A stretch of 64,000 nucleotides of DNA from contig NZ_JAHVDV010000001.1 in assembly GCF_051486985.1 (NCBI RefSeq), forward strand, positions 62,001-126,000. The letters are read 5' to 3'. The notes under the pieces are model-generated. The model saw only the letters and a program-made list of their open reading frames with translations, was not told the DNA's origin and did no database searches. Origin of the DNA: CBFFRJ01 sp051486985 (GTDB taxonomy: Bacteria; Pseudomonadota; Gammaproteobacteria; Enterobacterales; Enterobacteriaceae). Shown piece by piece: positions 52,280 to 61,615 of the stretch (positions within the stretch are counted from its first letter, which is position 1; each line of letters opens with the position of its first letter). A program made the translations under genes and the position numbers.

Positions 52280-52772
52280 CATTATCTCTCGCGTTGACCC
52301 ACTCGATGAGCTCTGCAATATCGTCATGTGAGAAAACCTTTATGCCGTGCGCCTCAAGTAGCGCGCTCGCCACCCCTTTGCCGCTGATTTGTGTACCGCT
52401 GAAGGTTCCATCGTAAATGTGCTGACTTCCACACGTCGGGCTGCCGTCGGTCAGTAACGCGGCACAACAGTTCTCCTTTTGTGCCGCTTCTAACGCCAGC
52501 CAGGCGGCCAGTTGATAATGCGCGGTCACATCCTGACCGGTGCGCTCCAGAATCCGCGCTTTACCCTGCATAACAGCGCTCCCGTCACCCGATATAATTT
52601 CCGCAGCTGGTCGTGGCGTGCGCAGACCTGCCGCCAGCTCCGGGCAATGCACAACCAGGCGTTTTTCCTTCTCCCAGCGTTCAAGGGTCTGTTGCAGCGC
52701 CGCTTTTGCGCTGGCGTTATAACGAACGTTAAAGCCCATCAGGCAGGCGCTTACCAGAATTTTGCTTTGCAT
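52263..52772 (-). CDS. DUF523 family protein
   Basis: 169-aa protein with the DUF523 cysteines: VSACLMGFNVRY near the start, HCPE in the middle, and DGSPTCG, suggesting metal or Fe-S binding. Start at 52772 has a tttggaaatcct site. Function unknown, although the family is sometimes fused to deoxyribodipyrimidine photolyase-related or YbgA domains. Co-oriented and overlapping with yeaO. Confidence 0.82.
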   Translation of the reverse strand: MQSKILVSACLMGFNVRYNASAKAALQQTLERWEKEKRLVVHCPELAAGLRTPRPAAEIISGDGSAVMQGKARILERTGQDVTAHYQLAAWLALEAAQKENCCAALLTDGSPTCGSQHIYDGTFSGTQISGKGVASALLEAHGIKVFSHDDIAELIEWVNARDNDENSL

Positions 52773-52920
52773 AGGATTTCCAAAACGGTGGACGACCATT
52801 GTTATCCGAACGCGCCAGATGACGAACTACCAGCTTTAAGAGATTGTGATAAAGGCAAAAGTTCGTTAATGTGAGGTTCCTTATGTTGTCCGTTATCTGC
52901 CTGAACGTAAGGAACCCTTC

Positions 52921-53628
52921 ATGACCCATATTCCCGTTAAAGATACGCTACGTATTGCCCTGGTCGGCGATTATAACCACGATGTTGTTGCCCATCAGGC
53001 TATCCCTCTGGCTATCGATGACGCAGCCGCTGTTCTCGACATCACCGCAGATTACGACTGGCTGGCGACCTCTGAGATTACCAGTAGCGACGATCTCGTC
53101 GGCTACGATGCAGTCTGGGTCGTACCGGCAAGCCCTTACAAAAACCCTGAGGGCGCTTTTATTGCTATTAAATATGCCCGCGAAAACGCCATTCCTTTCC
53201 TTGGCACCTGCGGTGGGTTCCAGCATGCCATTATTGAATACGCCCGCCACGTGCTGGGTTATGAAAATGCCGCGCATCAGGAGACGGACAGCGAAGGCAA
53301 AATGGTGATTGTACCGCTGGCCTGCTCGCTGGTGGATCAGCGCGCGGCTATCGAACTGCGCCCGAATACCCTGATTGCGAAAGCGTACGGTCAGGTTGAG
53401 ATTGAAGAGGCATATCGTTGCAGCTACGGCATCGCGGATGATTTTGCCGCTGAGCTGGAAAAAGGCGATCTGCGGGTTACCGGCTGGGATGAAGAGGGCG
53501 AAATCCGCGCGGTTGAGCTGGTAAGCCATCCGTTCTTTGTGGCAACGCTTTTCCAGCATGAGCGCAATGCGCTGGCTGGGCATCCGGTTCCGCTGGTGCA
53601 GGCAATGCTGCGTGCAGCCTGCGATTAA
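52921..53628 (+). CDS. orphan CTP-synthase-like glutamine amidotransferase
   Basis: 235-aa class I glutaminase-like protein, related to the C-terminal domain of CTP synthase but without the synthetase domain. The N-terminus RIALVGDYNHDVVAH resembles the CTP synthase VGKY region. Nucleophile C97 sits in FLGTCGGFQHAIIEYAR, and the late VSHPFFVATLFQHE supplies the His. Substrate and ammonia acceptor are unknown. ATG has an aaggaaccc site; it is divergent from the DUF523 gene and ends at a bidirectional terminator. Confidence 0.85.
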   Translation: MTHIPVKDTLRIALVGDYNHDVVAHQAIPLAIDDAAAVLDITADYDWLATSEITSSDDLVGYDAVWVVPASPYKNPEGAFIAIKYARENAIPFLGTCGGFQHAIIEYARHVLGYENAAHQETDSEGKMVIVPLACSLVDQRAAIELRPNTLIAKAYGQVEIEEAYRCSYGIADDFAAELEKGDLRVTGWDEEGEIRAVELVSHPFFVATLFQHERNALAGHPVPLVQAMLRAACD

Positions 53629-53656
53629 AAACAGGCCCTGCGGGGCCTGCTTTTTT
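53627..53656. terminator. bidirectional terminator before nimT
   Basis: Stem caggccc / gggcctg with tgcg loop, six T on the plus side and five on the minus side. Ends the amidotransferase gene (+) and nimT (-). Confidence 0.88.
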
Positions 53657-54842
53657 ATCTGTTCTCGCTTTCTCTGTCCCGCCCGGCAAACGCGCCCGAT
53701 ACCGCCATCACCACTGACAGCGCCGCACAGGTCAGCAGCGGAATATGCCAGCTTCCGCTGACGTCATGAATTTTCCCCATCAGTGGCGGGCCGCAGGCCG
53801 CCAGCAGATATCCTACCGACTGTGCCATGCCCGATAACGCCGCGGCCTGATGTGCGCTAAGCGCGCGCAGGCCTATGAACGTCAGGCCAAGGATCATGGT
53901 GCCGCCAGAGCCAAAGCCGAATATCAGCGTCCAGGCTACTGCCTGTTCAGGCCAGATAACAAAACCGGCTGCACTGAGCGCACACAGCAGGGCGATGATG
54001 ACCGCCACCCCACGATGATCGCGCAGGCGATGCAGTATCAGCGGCACGATAACCCCCGGCGAGGCCGTCGCCAGTTGCAACAGTCCGTGCAGTGAACCGG
54101 CACCCGCTTCGCTGTAGCCATAACTCAGCAGAATCGCAGGCAGCCAGCCAATGACCACGTAATAGATTAAAGAGTTGATACCAAGAAAGAGGGTCAGTTG
54201 CCAGGCGAGCGCCGAGCGCCAGATCCCCCGGTCCTGCGTGAGCGGCGCGGCAGACAGAGGTGTCGGTTGCTGTCGTTGAAGCTGGGGTAACCACAACAGC
54301 AGCGCCAGGAGCGGGAAAACCATCAGCGTCAGCAGCGCCCCACGCCATCCTGCCCCCATCATGGCGACAGGCACCACCACCGCAGAGCCCAGCGCTGCCG
54401 CGGCCCCCATTGTCAGAGAGTAGGCACCGGTCAGTTTAGCGACCTCACCGGGAAAATCGCGTCTGAGGATCCCCGGCAGCAGCACATTCCCTAATGCGAT
54501 ACCGCAGCCGACTATCGCCGTGCCAGTAAATAACAGGGCAGTCGAGGGCAGGGAGCGTACGGCAACGCCGGCGCAAATAAGGAGCATTGCAAGCAACAGG
54601 CTGCGTTCCATTCCCCTGCGCCGGGCGATACCCGCCGCCAGAGGCGAGACAAAAGCAAATGCCAGCAGAGGAAGGGTGGTCAGCATCCCGGCCACGGCAG
54701 TGGATAAACCATAATCGTCGCGAATGGTATCCAGCAGGGGAGCCGCACCGGTAAAGGTGACGCGCAGGGTGGTGGCGATCGTCAGAATGCCCGCAATCAG
54801 CAGCACACGTTGCCTGCCACAGGGATGGAGCGCTAGGGTCAT
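53655..54842 (-). CDS. nimT: 2-nitroimidazole exporter NimT (CynX/NimT MFS family)
   Basis: 12-helix major facilitator protein of the CynX/NimT family; 395 aa, close to E. coli YeaN. Early helix LLIAGILTIATTLRVTFTGAAPLL, the loop RRRGMERSL between helices 2 and 3, and the mid-protein cytoplasmic loop are typical. In E. coli it exports 2-nitroimidazole and its natural substrate is unknown. It is divergent from its regulator nimR across 99 bp, as in E. coli. Confidence 0.88.
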   Translation of the reverse strand: MTLALHPCGRQRVLLIAGILTIATTLRVTFTGAAPLLDTIRDDYGLSTAVAGMLTTLPLLAFAFVSPLAAGIARRRGMERSLLLAMLLICAGVAVRSLPSTALLFTGTAIVGCGIALGNVLLPGILRRDFPGEVAKLTGAYSLTMGAAAALGSAVVVPVAMMGAGWRGALLTLMVFPLLALLLWLPQLQRQQPTPLSAAPLTQDRGIWRSALAWQLTLFLGINSLIYYVVIGWLPAILLSYGYSEAGAGSLHGLLQLATASPGVIVPLILHRLRDHRGVAVIIALLCALSAAGFVIWPEQAVAWTLIFGFGSGGTMILGLTFIGLRALSAHQAAALSGMAQSVGYLLAACGPPLMGKIHDVSGSWHIPLLTCAALSVVMAVSGAFAGRDRESENR

Positions 54843-54941
54843 TGTATTCTCAGGAAAAATATCAGACGCACACCTTACCTCGTTTTGTTGCTGTTTGAAT
54901 CAAGCTAAAATGACACACTATCGCTAAAAACGGACATTCGT

Positions 54942-55730
54942 ATGCAGCACGGTCTTGGACTTGAGGGGTTCAACCCTGACAGCCAGCAGGAAGCGGCGCT
55001 GGCTTTCGGTATTCAGGTTAACGCCGACGAACAGCAGATCCCGGAACACCGCCATCGCAAAGGGCAGTTGATTCTGGCGCTTACCGGTGCCATTACCAGC
55101 GAAGTGGAGCATGCACGCTGGATGGTGCCGCCTCATCATGCGGTCTGGCTTCCGGGCAGGGTTGCCCACAGCAATCGTGCGACGCCCGGGGCGCAGCTGT
55201 ACTTTTTATTTATTGAACCAGGTCGGGTCACGATGCCGGACACCTGCTGCACGCTTAAAATCTCTACGCTGGTGCGTGAGCTGATTATGACGCTTGCCAC
55301 CCGCAGTCACCTTGAGCGCCAGCAGCCCGCAACGCAGCGCCTGGTTCAGGTACTTTTCGATGAGCTTCCACGTCAACCACAGATGCAGTTTCAGTTGCCC
55401 GTCTCGCCGCACCCGAAAATTCGTCAGATGGTGGAGAGCATGGAAAGGGCGCCTGAGCAGCGGCAAACGCTCACCGAGTGGGCGCACATTTTTGCCATGA
55501 GCGAACGTAATCTCGCACGGCTGGTGGTGAGGGAGACGGGATTGAGCTTTCGCCGCTGGCGGCATCAGTTACAACTGATTCTGGCGGTAAGGTTACTGAT
55601 TGGCGGAAATGGGGTGCAGCAGGTCGCGCAGGCGCTGGGCTATGACTCCACTACGGCCTTTATCACTATGTTTAAAAAAGGGCTGGGACAGACGCCGGGT
55701 CGCTACCTTGCTGCGTTAGGGGCAGGGTGA
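54942..55730 (+). CDS. nimR: AraC-family repressor NimR
   Basis: 262-aa regulator with an N-terminal cupin-like sensor (EHRHRKGQLILALTGAI...WMVPPHHAVWLPGRVAHSN) and a C-terminal double helix-turn-helix ending VAQALGYDSTTAFITMFKKGLGQTPGRYL. E. coli NimR (YeaM) represses nimT and releases on nitroimidazole. It is shorter at the extreme N-terminus and C-terminus than the E. coli protein, with a closely matching core. Confidence 0.88.
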   Translation: MQHGLGLEGFNPDSQQEAALAFGIQVNADEQQIPEHRHRKGQLILALTGAITSEVEHARWMVPPHHAVWLPGRVAHSNRATPGAQLYFLFIEPGRVTMPDTCCTLKISTLVRELIMTLATRSHLERQQPATQRLVQVLFDELPRQPQMQFQLPVSPHPKIRQMVESMERAPEQRQTLTEWAHIFAMSERNLARLVVRETGLSFRRWRHQLQLILAVRLLIGGNGVQQVAQALGYDSTTAFITMFKKGLGQTPGRYLAALGAG

Positions 55731-55935
55731 TTATTTTATGCTGCAAAACCCTTTTTCTAATCATGGGCATAGCAACTTCTGGCTGCGTTTCACTTTCGAA
55801 TAAGCGTTTCGTATGGTCGCCGGAGTTTCAATAACTTTTTTAGCTAATCTATGCACTTTTTGATATTTGTCTGATGTTAGCGGGTATGTGAATTTAGCCA
55901 TGAATTCTGACTAAAAACAGGGCGTAAGAATTAGC

Positions 55936-56757
55936 ATGGCAACCTCAGCACAATATAAAAAAATCGGTGCGCTGACCGCACTGGCACTTCTTTCTTTCTC
56001 TTTTGCCGCTCATGCGGACAAACTGGCGGATATCAAAGCCGCTGGCGTCGTAAAAGTCGCGACCTTTGATGCCAACCCGCCATTTGGTGCCATCGACCCA
56101 CAAAGCCATGAAATTGTTGGCTATGATGTCGATTTTGCTAAAGCACTGGCCAAAAGCCTGGGCGTGAAGCTGGAGCTGGTGGCAACCAACCCGGCGAACC
56201 GTATTCCATTGCTGCAGTCGGGCAAAGTGGATCTGATTGTGGCAGACATCACTATTACCCCAGAGCGTGCGCAGGTCATTGATTTTTCAACACCCTATTT
56301 CGTGACCGGGCAGCAGTTCCTGGTATCGGCCACTGGTTCAGATAAGCTTGACAGCTACAGCAAAGCCCGCATCGGTGCAGTAAAAGGCACCACCGGCGAG
56401 CAGGCGCTGCACCAGCGTTTCCCGCAGGCCCGCGTGCTGGCGTATGACGACATCCCGCTGGCGCTGACGGCACTGCGTAACGGCAATGTGCAGGCAATCA
56501 CCCAGGACAGCACTATCCTCGCAGGGCTGCTGGCGGAAGCGCCGGATAAGGCAAAATTCAAAATCCTGCCGGATCTGCTCTCAAAAGAGGAGATTGGGGT
56601 CGGGGTCACCAAAGGCGAAACGGCGCTGTTAAACGCGGTTAATGACGAACTCGTTAAGCTTGAGCAGAACGGCGAAGCCGCAAAAATCTACGACGCCTGG
56701 TTTGGACCGCAAACCAAAGCTCCGGCTCCGCGCAGCTTTAAAATAGAAGCGAAGTAA
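55936..56757 (+). CDS. polar amino-acid ABC transporter, periplasmic binding protein
   Basis: 273-aa SBP_bac_3 protein. Signal peptide to about residue 27 (AAHA-DKLADIKAAG), then the family core VKVATFDANPPFGAIDP...GYDVDFAKALAKSLGVKLELV, the ligand arginine in PANRIPLLQSGKVDLIVADITITPER and FSTPYFVTGQQ. Ligand is probably a polar or basic amino acid or a relative, but cannot be fixed. First of four genes (binding protein, ATPase, two permeases) inserted between nimR and yeaL relative to E. coli. Confidence 0.87.
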   Translation: MATSAQYKKIGALTALALLSFSFAAHADKLADIKAAGVVKVATFDANPPFGAIDPQSHEIVGYDVDFAKALAKSLGVKLELVATNPANRIPLLQSGKVDLIVADITITPERAQVIDFSTPYFVTGQQFLVSATGSDKLDSYSKARIGAVKGTTGEQALHQRFPQARVLAYDDIPLALTALRNGNVQAITQDSTILAGLLAEAPDKAKFKILPDLLSKEEIGVGVTKGETALLNAVNDELVKLEQNGEAAKIYDAWFGPQTKAPAPRSFKIEAK

Positions 56758-56758
56758 T

Positions 56759-57580
56759 ATGCTGGCAGGTCTCTTCTCCTCCTCCGTGGCCCAGGCCCCG
56801 GAGGTTTTTCCCGTGCAAAAAGGCACGGTGGAATTTCGTGGTGCCAGTAAAAGCTACGGCGACCATCGGGTGCTGAATAACATCAATTTACAGGTCGCGG
56901 CCGGCGAGGTGGTGGCAGTCTGTGGGCCGTCAGGTTCCGGTAAATCGACCCTGATTCGTCTGATTAACCAACTGGAAACGCTGACTGACGGCGAGATTCT
57001 GGTGGACGGAAAACCCACACGGCAGCTTAAAGGCCGGGAATTGCGCGCCCTGCGCCGCCACGTGGGGTTTGTCTTCCAGCAGTTTAACCTCTATGCGCAT
57101 CTGACCGCGCTGGACAACATCACCCTGGCGCTAACCAAAATTCACGGTAAATCGGCGGCGCAGGCCAGAGCGATAGCGCTGGCGTTGCTTGAGCGCGTCG
57201 GGCTGAAAGAGAAAGCGGAGCACTATCCCTCACAACTGTCCGGTGGGCAGCAACAGCGCGTGGCGATTGCCCGCACGCTGGCAGCCGATCCGCATATCAT
57301 TCTGTTTGATGAGCCTACTTCAGCGCTGGATCCTGAGATGATAGGCGAAGTACTGCAGGTGATGAAATCCCTTGCCCATAGTGGGATCACGCTGATTGTG
57401 GTGACCCATGAAATGCAGTTCGCCCGGGAGATTGCCGACCGCGTAGTGTTTATTGACGGTGGGGAGATCCTCGAAGAAGCGGCGCCTGACCTCTTTTTCA
57501 CCGCACCCCGCCATCCACGGGCGCAACGCTTCCTGCAAAAAGTCCTTAACCCACTGCATGCCGACAGCAAGGAGTTGTAA
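56759..57580 (+). CDS. polar amino-acid ABC transporter, ATPase
   Basis: 273-aa PAAT-type ATPase with Walker A GPSGSGKST, Q-loop FVFQQFNLY, signature LSGGQQQRVAIART, and Walker B IILFDEPTSALDPE. It has an unusual N-terminal extension of about 22 residues (MLAGLFSSSVAQAPEVFPVQ) before the normal VEFRGASKSYGDH start. The ATG begins 1 nt after the binding-protein stop; no later start with a ribosome site is obvious. Confidence 0.88.
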   Translation: MLAGLFSSSVAQAPEVFPVQKGTVEFRGASKSYGDHRVLNNINLQVAAGEVVAVCGPSGSGKSTLIRLINQLETLTDGEILVDGKPTRQLKGRELRALRRHVGFVFQQFNLYAHLTALDNITLALTKIHGKSAAQARAIALALLERVGLKEKAEHYPSQLSGGQQQRVAIARTLAADPHIILFDEPTSALDPEMIGEVLQVMKSLAHSGITLIVVTHEMQFAREIADRVVFIDGGEILEEAAPDLFFTAPRHPRAQRFLQKVLNPLHADSKEL

Positions 57581-58335
57581 TGGGGATCCATCTCGACTGG
57601 GCAGGGGTCTTCACCGGCCAGCCAGCGCAATGGCTTATTTCCGGTTTTCTGACCACTGTCTGGGTCACGGTAGCGGGTGTGTTACTTGCCACGCTACTCA
57701 CCGTACTTCTTCTCGCGCTCCGTCTGGCGGGGGGCAGACCCGGAAGGATTGTCGTTGCCTGCTGGGTCTCGCTGTTTCGTAACACCCCGTTGCTGGTGCA
57801 GATCCTCTTCTGGTACTTCGCCGCCTGGAATGTTCTGCCCGAAGGCTTTCGCCAGTATGTCAATGACGACCACGCCTTCAGCATTCTGCCGGGCGACGTC
57901 TGGTGGTTTACGCCGGAATTTCTTTCGTCCGCCTGGGCGCTGGGGCTGTTTACCGCAGCGTTCCTCGTAGAAGAGATTCAGGCAGGGCTAGGGGCCGTAC
58001 CGGCCGGGCAAATTGAAGCCGCAAAAGCGCAAGGGTTCAGCGATCTGGCGCTGTTTCGTTGGATTTTGCTGCCGCAGGGGCTGGAAAATGCCTGGCAACC
58101 GGTGGTGGGGCAGTATCTCAATCTGATGAAACTTTCGTCGCTGGCGACCGGGATTGGGTTTGCAGAGCTGACCTACCAGACCCGGCAGATAGAGAGTTTC
58201 AATGCTCATGCGCTGGAAGCCTTCACCGTAGGGAGCGTGCTGTATCTGGCGCTGGGGTTGATGATGAGCCTGTTGTTCAATCTGCCGCGTGGCTGGCGCG
58301 GGTTAAGCCGCAAGGAGGCGTACCGTGATCGCTAA
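57580..58335 (+). CDS. polar amino-acid ABC transporter, permease 1
   Basis: 251-aa HisM/GltJ-type permease. WLISGFLTTVWVTVAGVLLATLL forms the first helix, FRNTPLLVQILFWYF the conserved second region, and AAKAQGFSDLALFRWILLPQGLENAWQP the EAA loop that contacts the ATPase. It shares one base with the ATPase stop and overlaps permease 2 by 11 nt. Confidence 0.87.
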   Translation: MGIHLDWAGVFTGQPAQWLISGFLTTVWVTVAGVLLATLLTVLLLALRLAGGRPGRIVVACWVSLFRNTPLLVQILFWYFAAWNVLPEGFRQYVNDDHAFSILPGDVWWFTPEFLSSAWALGLFTAAFLVEEIQAGLGAVPAGQIEAAKAQGFSDLALFRWILLPQGLENAWQPVVGQYLNLMKLSSLATGIGFAELTYQTRQIESFNAHALEAFTVGSVLYLALGLMMSLLFNLPRGWRGLSRKEAYRDR

Positions 58336-59017
58336 TATCACTGTTATCACCGATAACCTCAGCTATCTGTTGTTGGGACGGGCGTTACAGGGCGAGCCGG
58401 GCGGAGTGCTGCTGTCGGTGCTGATGACGCTGGGGGCCGGAGTGCTGGCTTTTCCTGGCGGTATTCTGCTGGCCTGCCTGGCGTGGCGGTATCCTGGCTT
58501 GCCGCGAAAAGTGCTGTTTGCCTGGGCGGAGCTGATCCGCGGGATCCCGCTGATCTTTGTCATCTTCTGGATGTGGTTTTTGCTGCCCTGGATAACCGGT
58601 GCGGATCTGCCAGGGGCCGTTACGGTGACGCTGGCGCTGGCCTGGTTCACCTCGGCCTCGGTAATGTACTCCACGCTCGCCGCGCTGAATGCGTTACCCG
58701 CAGGGCAATATGAAGCGGCAGTAAGTAGCGGATTTGGTGCCTGGCACATTTTGCAACTGGTGCTGCTGCCTCAGGCGCTGCGCAATGCGATACCATCGTT
58801 TATTGGCCTGCTCATTGCTTTACTCAAAGACACGTCGCTGGCATTTATTGTCAACGTACCGGAGCTGACCACCGTAGCCGGGCAGGTTAATAACCGGGTA
58901 CAGGTATATCCGGCCGCGTTGTTCATCTTTACCGGTCTGGTGTACTACCTGCTGTGCAGCCTGTTAGAACTGAGCGTGAAGCGCTGGCAGCGCCGGCATC
59001 TACTGCCGACCAATTAA
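58325..59017 (+). CDS. polar amino-acid ABC transporter, permease 2
   Basis: 230-aa HisQ/GltK-type permease with LIRGIPLIFVIFWMWF and EAAVSSGFGAWHILQLVLLPQALRNAIPS (EAA loop). GTG start with a strong aaggagg site inside the end of permease 1. Its last 18 nt overlap the convergent yeaL, so transcripts from the two sides meet here. Confidence 0.86.
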   Translation: MIANITVITDNLSYLLLGRALQGEPGGVLLSVLMTLGAGVLAFPGGILLACLAWRYPGLPRKVLFAWAELIRGIPLIFVIFWMWFLLPWITGADLPGAVTVTLALAWFTSASVMYSTLAALNALPAGQYEAAVSSGFGAWHILQLVLLPQALRNAIPSFIGLLIALLKDTSLAFIVNVPELTTVAGQVNNRVQVYPAALFIFTGLVYYLLCSLLELSVKRWQRRHLLPTN

Positions 59018-59446
59018 CAATGAGACCAGCCCTGCCGCAATCAGTGGCCCTACCGGTACGCCCCGGAACAGGGCCACACCCAGCACCGTACCCACCAGTA
59101 ATCCTGCTACCAACGAAGGCTGTGAACTCATCAGCGTGACGCCGCGACCGCCCAGCCACGAGACGAACACGCCAACCGCAATTGCCACCAGCGACTTCCA
59201 GTTCAAAAAGGAACTCATCAGCGTGGAAGGTGGCAGGGTACCGCTGGCAATGGGCGCCATCACGCCAATGGTCAGGATGACAATCCCGATAGTCAGCCCC
59301 TGTTTTTCAATCCAGGGAAAATAGGCATTGAGTGGCGTAATCCGCACGATGATGAGGACCATGACGGCAACAGCAACGGTGGTGTTATGGCTGAAAAAGC
59401 TCAGCGCCACCAGTCCAAGAAGAATAAAGAGAGTGGTATCAAACAT
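59000..59446 (-). CDS. yeaL: DUF441 inner-membrane protein YeaL
   Basis: 148-aa protein with four predicted helices, same length and very similar to E. coli YeaL (IEKQGLTIGIVILTIGVMAPIASGTLPPS; SWLGGRGVTLM). Function unknown. Start at 59446 (MFDTTLF) is the E. coli equivalent; an in-frame start at 59512 would read through the hairpin upstream. Confidence 0.9.
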   Translation of the reverse strand: MFDTTLFILLGLVALSFFSHNTTVAVAVMVLIIVRITPLNAYFPWIEKQGLTIGIVILTIGVMAPIASGTLPPSTLMSSFLNWKSLVAIAVGVFVSWLGGRGVTLMSSQPSLVAGLLVGTVLGVALFRGVPVGPLIAAGLVSLLIGRQ

Positions 59447-59479
59447 GGAGAGGGTTTCGTTCCTTGTCAGAATAAAAGA

Positions 59480-59530
59480 AGCCTGCTTACCGTACTTTAC
59501 GCGTAAGCGCATTGATAAGCAGGCTTTTTA
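59480..59530. terminator. hairpin between the GH31 gene and yeaL
   Basis: Stem agcctgctta / taagcaggct enclosing a shorter palindrome, with T-rich tails on both strands. It lies 36 bp after the stop of the minus-strand glycosidase, most likely as its terminator. Confidence 0.75.
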
Positions 59531-59560
59531 TACCGAAAGGCGCATTTTCGGGCAATCGCA

Positions 59561-61600
59561 TTAACCCGTGATTAACAAGGCTTCCAGCGGGCTACCCTCC
59601 CGGATAAACACGGGTATTGTCTCAAGCCCGGCGGCCACCTGAATGCGCTGCCGGCCCTGATAACGCTCGCCATTAAGCGCCACCCAGCCGTGGTCCCCCG
59701 GCAGCCAGACGTCACGTTCGCGTGCCCCCGCCTGTAACACCGGAGCCACCAGCAAATCATCACCAAACAGATACTGGTCTTCTACCTGCCAGCTCTCGGC
59801 GTCGTCGGGGTAGTGCCAGAACAGGGGACGCATCAGCGGATCACCGTGCTGGTGGGCCGTATCAAACAGCGCATCCACATAGGGACGTAGTTTCTCGCGC
59901 ACCCCAAGCCAGTGTTGCATGATGGCGAAATTCTCCTCGCCATAGCTCCATAATTCATTAGGCGAACCGCTGTTACATTGCGGGATGCCGTTACGGTAAC
60001 TTTCCGGTGGCTGGATCTGCGGTTCACGGTAGCCGTGCATGCGCAGCACCGGGCAGAAGACTGCCCACTGGAACCAGCGGATCAGCAGCTCGTGGAAGGC
60101 GGGATCGTTGACGTTGCCCCCCTGGAAACCGCCAATGTCGGTCGTCCACCAGGGTATACCTGCCATCCCCATGTTCAGCCCGGCAGCCAGTTGGTTTCTG
60201 AACGCATGAAAAGAGGAGTGCACATCGCCAGACCACGCCAGCACGCCAAAGCGCTGGCTGCCCGCCCAGGAGCAACGCACCAGATTAACAATCTCCTTCT
60301 CGCCACTCGCAACAAGCCCGTCATAAAAGCCCTGGGCAAAATCGCGCGGGTACTGGTTCCCTGTCTCCAGAACCGGCCCGGCGTGATAGCGGTAGTTATC
60401 GAAGTCATAGGCGCGATATTCCGGCTCGGCTTCGTCCAGCCAGAAAAGTTTGATACCGAGATCGTAGTAATTTTTCTTTACCGTCTCCCAGACAAATTCG
60501 CGCGCCTGCGGATGGGTGGCATCAAAAAAGGTGGTATTACCCATAAAGTCGAGATTGACCTGTACGCCCCGATCGCTGGTGACCAGGTAACCTTTGGCTT
60601 TCATCACCGGGAACAGAGGACTTCGGGCCTCTACCGTCGGCCAGACGGAGACCATCAGCTCGATGCCCAGCGCTTTCAGCTCATCCACCATCGCTTTGGG
60701 ATCGGGCCAGTCCACTGGGTCAAAGCACCAGGTGCCCTGATTCGGCCAGTGGAAGAAGTCGATGACCATCACCGAAAGCGGCAAGTGACGACGGCGATAC
60801 TCGCGTGCGACTTCCAGCACCTCCTGCTGGGTGCGGTAGCGTAGTTTGCACTGCCATAGTCCGCTGGTGAAGCCGGGAGCAGGGGGCGGCGTGCCGGTGG
60901 CTTTCGCGTATTGACGGGTAATGGTCTGAATGCTGTCGGCGGCGGTTATCCAGTAGTCCATCTCCTGGGTCACTTTTGCCTGCCACTGAGTCTGGTTTTT
61001 GGCAAAGCTGGCTTCGCCGATGGCCGGGTTGTTCCACAGCAGACCATAGCCAAGGCTGGACTGCATAAAAGGCACGCTGGCCTGGGAGTTACGCTGCGCC
61101 AGCTCCAGCACACAGCCTTTCAGATCCAGCCACGGCTGCTGGTACTGTCCCATACCGTAGATGCGCTCATCGGCACGGGATTCAAAACGCACGGTCAACT
61201 GGTACTTGCCGCCAGGCAGGGGTTTAAATTCGCGCCCGTCCAGTTTAAGGGCGCTGATGTATTTGTCCTGACTCTTTTCGCTGGCACCAATGCCGACGGT
61301 GGAGCGCTGTCGCCACATCTCTTCCAGCAGCAGTTCGCCGCGCTGGTTATAAAAGGCCAGTTGGCCTTTCAGGTTGAGGACGGCGGTAATGTTGCCGTTA
61401 CGCAGGGTCAGTTGCTCTGGCTGGGCGCTGACCTTCGGCTGACTGGCCGCTGGCGCTAACAGCGCATGCAGGTTATCGCTGAATTGTGGGGCGCAGGTGG
61501 CCCGCACGCGCAGGCTGTTTACGCCCCAGGGCTCAATGCGCAGGATCTGACGCTCAAAACGCCATTCAATGCTGTCAGGGTGTTGGATCAGTTCGCTCAT
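59561..61600 (-). CDS. GH31 family glycosidase (alpha-glucosidase/alpha-xylosidase type)
   Basis: 679-aa cytosolic (no signal peptide) glycoside hydrolase. N-terminal beta-sandwich (IYGMGQYQQPWLDLKG), then the catalytic barrel with PLSVMVIDFFHWP, the nucleophile in KLFWLDEAEPEY and the acid/base region VLAWSGDVHSSF, followed by beta domains. The LDEAEPE form is seen in alpha-xylosidase/alpha-galactosidase-like GH31 enzymes, so the substrate cannot be set. It follows the symporter gene by 15 bp, implying uptake of an intact oligosaccharide that is split inside the cell. Confidence 0.88.
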   Translation of the reverse strand: MSELIQHPDSIEWRFERQILRIEPWGVNSLRVRATCAPQFSDNLHALLAPAASQPKVSAQPEQLTLRNGNITAVLNLKGQLAFYNQRGELLLEEMWRQRSTVGIGASEKSQDKYISALKLDGREFKPLPGGKYQLTVRFESRADERIYGMGQYQQPWLDLKGCVLELAQRNSQASVPFMQSSLGYGLLWNNPAIGEASFAKNQTQWQAKVTQEMDYWITAADSIQTITRQYAKATGTPPPAPGFTSGLWQCKLRYRTQQEVLEVAREYRRRHLPLSVMVIDFFHWPNQGTWCFDPVDWPDPKAMVDELKALGIELMVSVWPTVEARSPLFPVMKAKGYLVTSDRGVQVNLDFMGNTTFFDATHPQAREFVWETVKKNYYDLGIKLFWLDEAEPEYRAYDFDNYRYHAGPVLETGNQYPRDFAQGFYDGLVASGEKEIVNLVRCSWAGSQRFGVLAWSGDVHSSFHAFRNQLAAGLNMGMAGIPWWTTDIGGFQGGNVNDPAFHELLIRWFQWAVFCPVLRMHGYREPQIQPPESYRNGIPQCNSGSPNELWSYGEENFAIMQHWLGVREKLRPYVDALFDTAHQHGDPLMRPLFWHYPDDAESWQVEDQYLFGDDLLVAPVLQAGARERDVWLPGDHGWVALNGERYQGRQRIQVAAGLETIPVFIREGSPLEALLITG

Positions 61601-61615
61601 AATGAATACGTCCTT

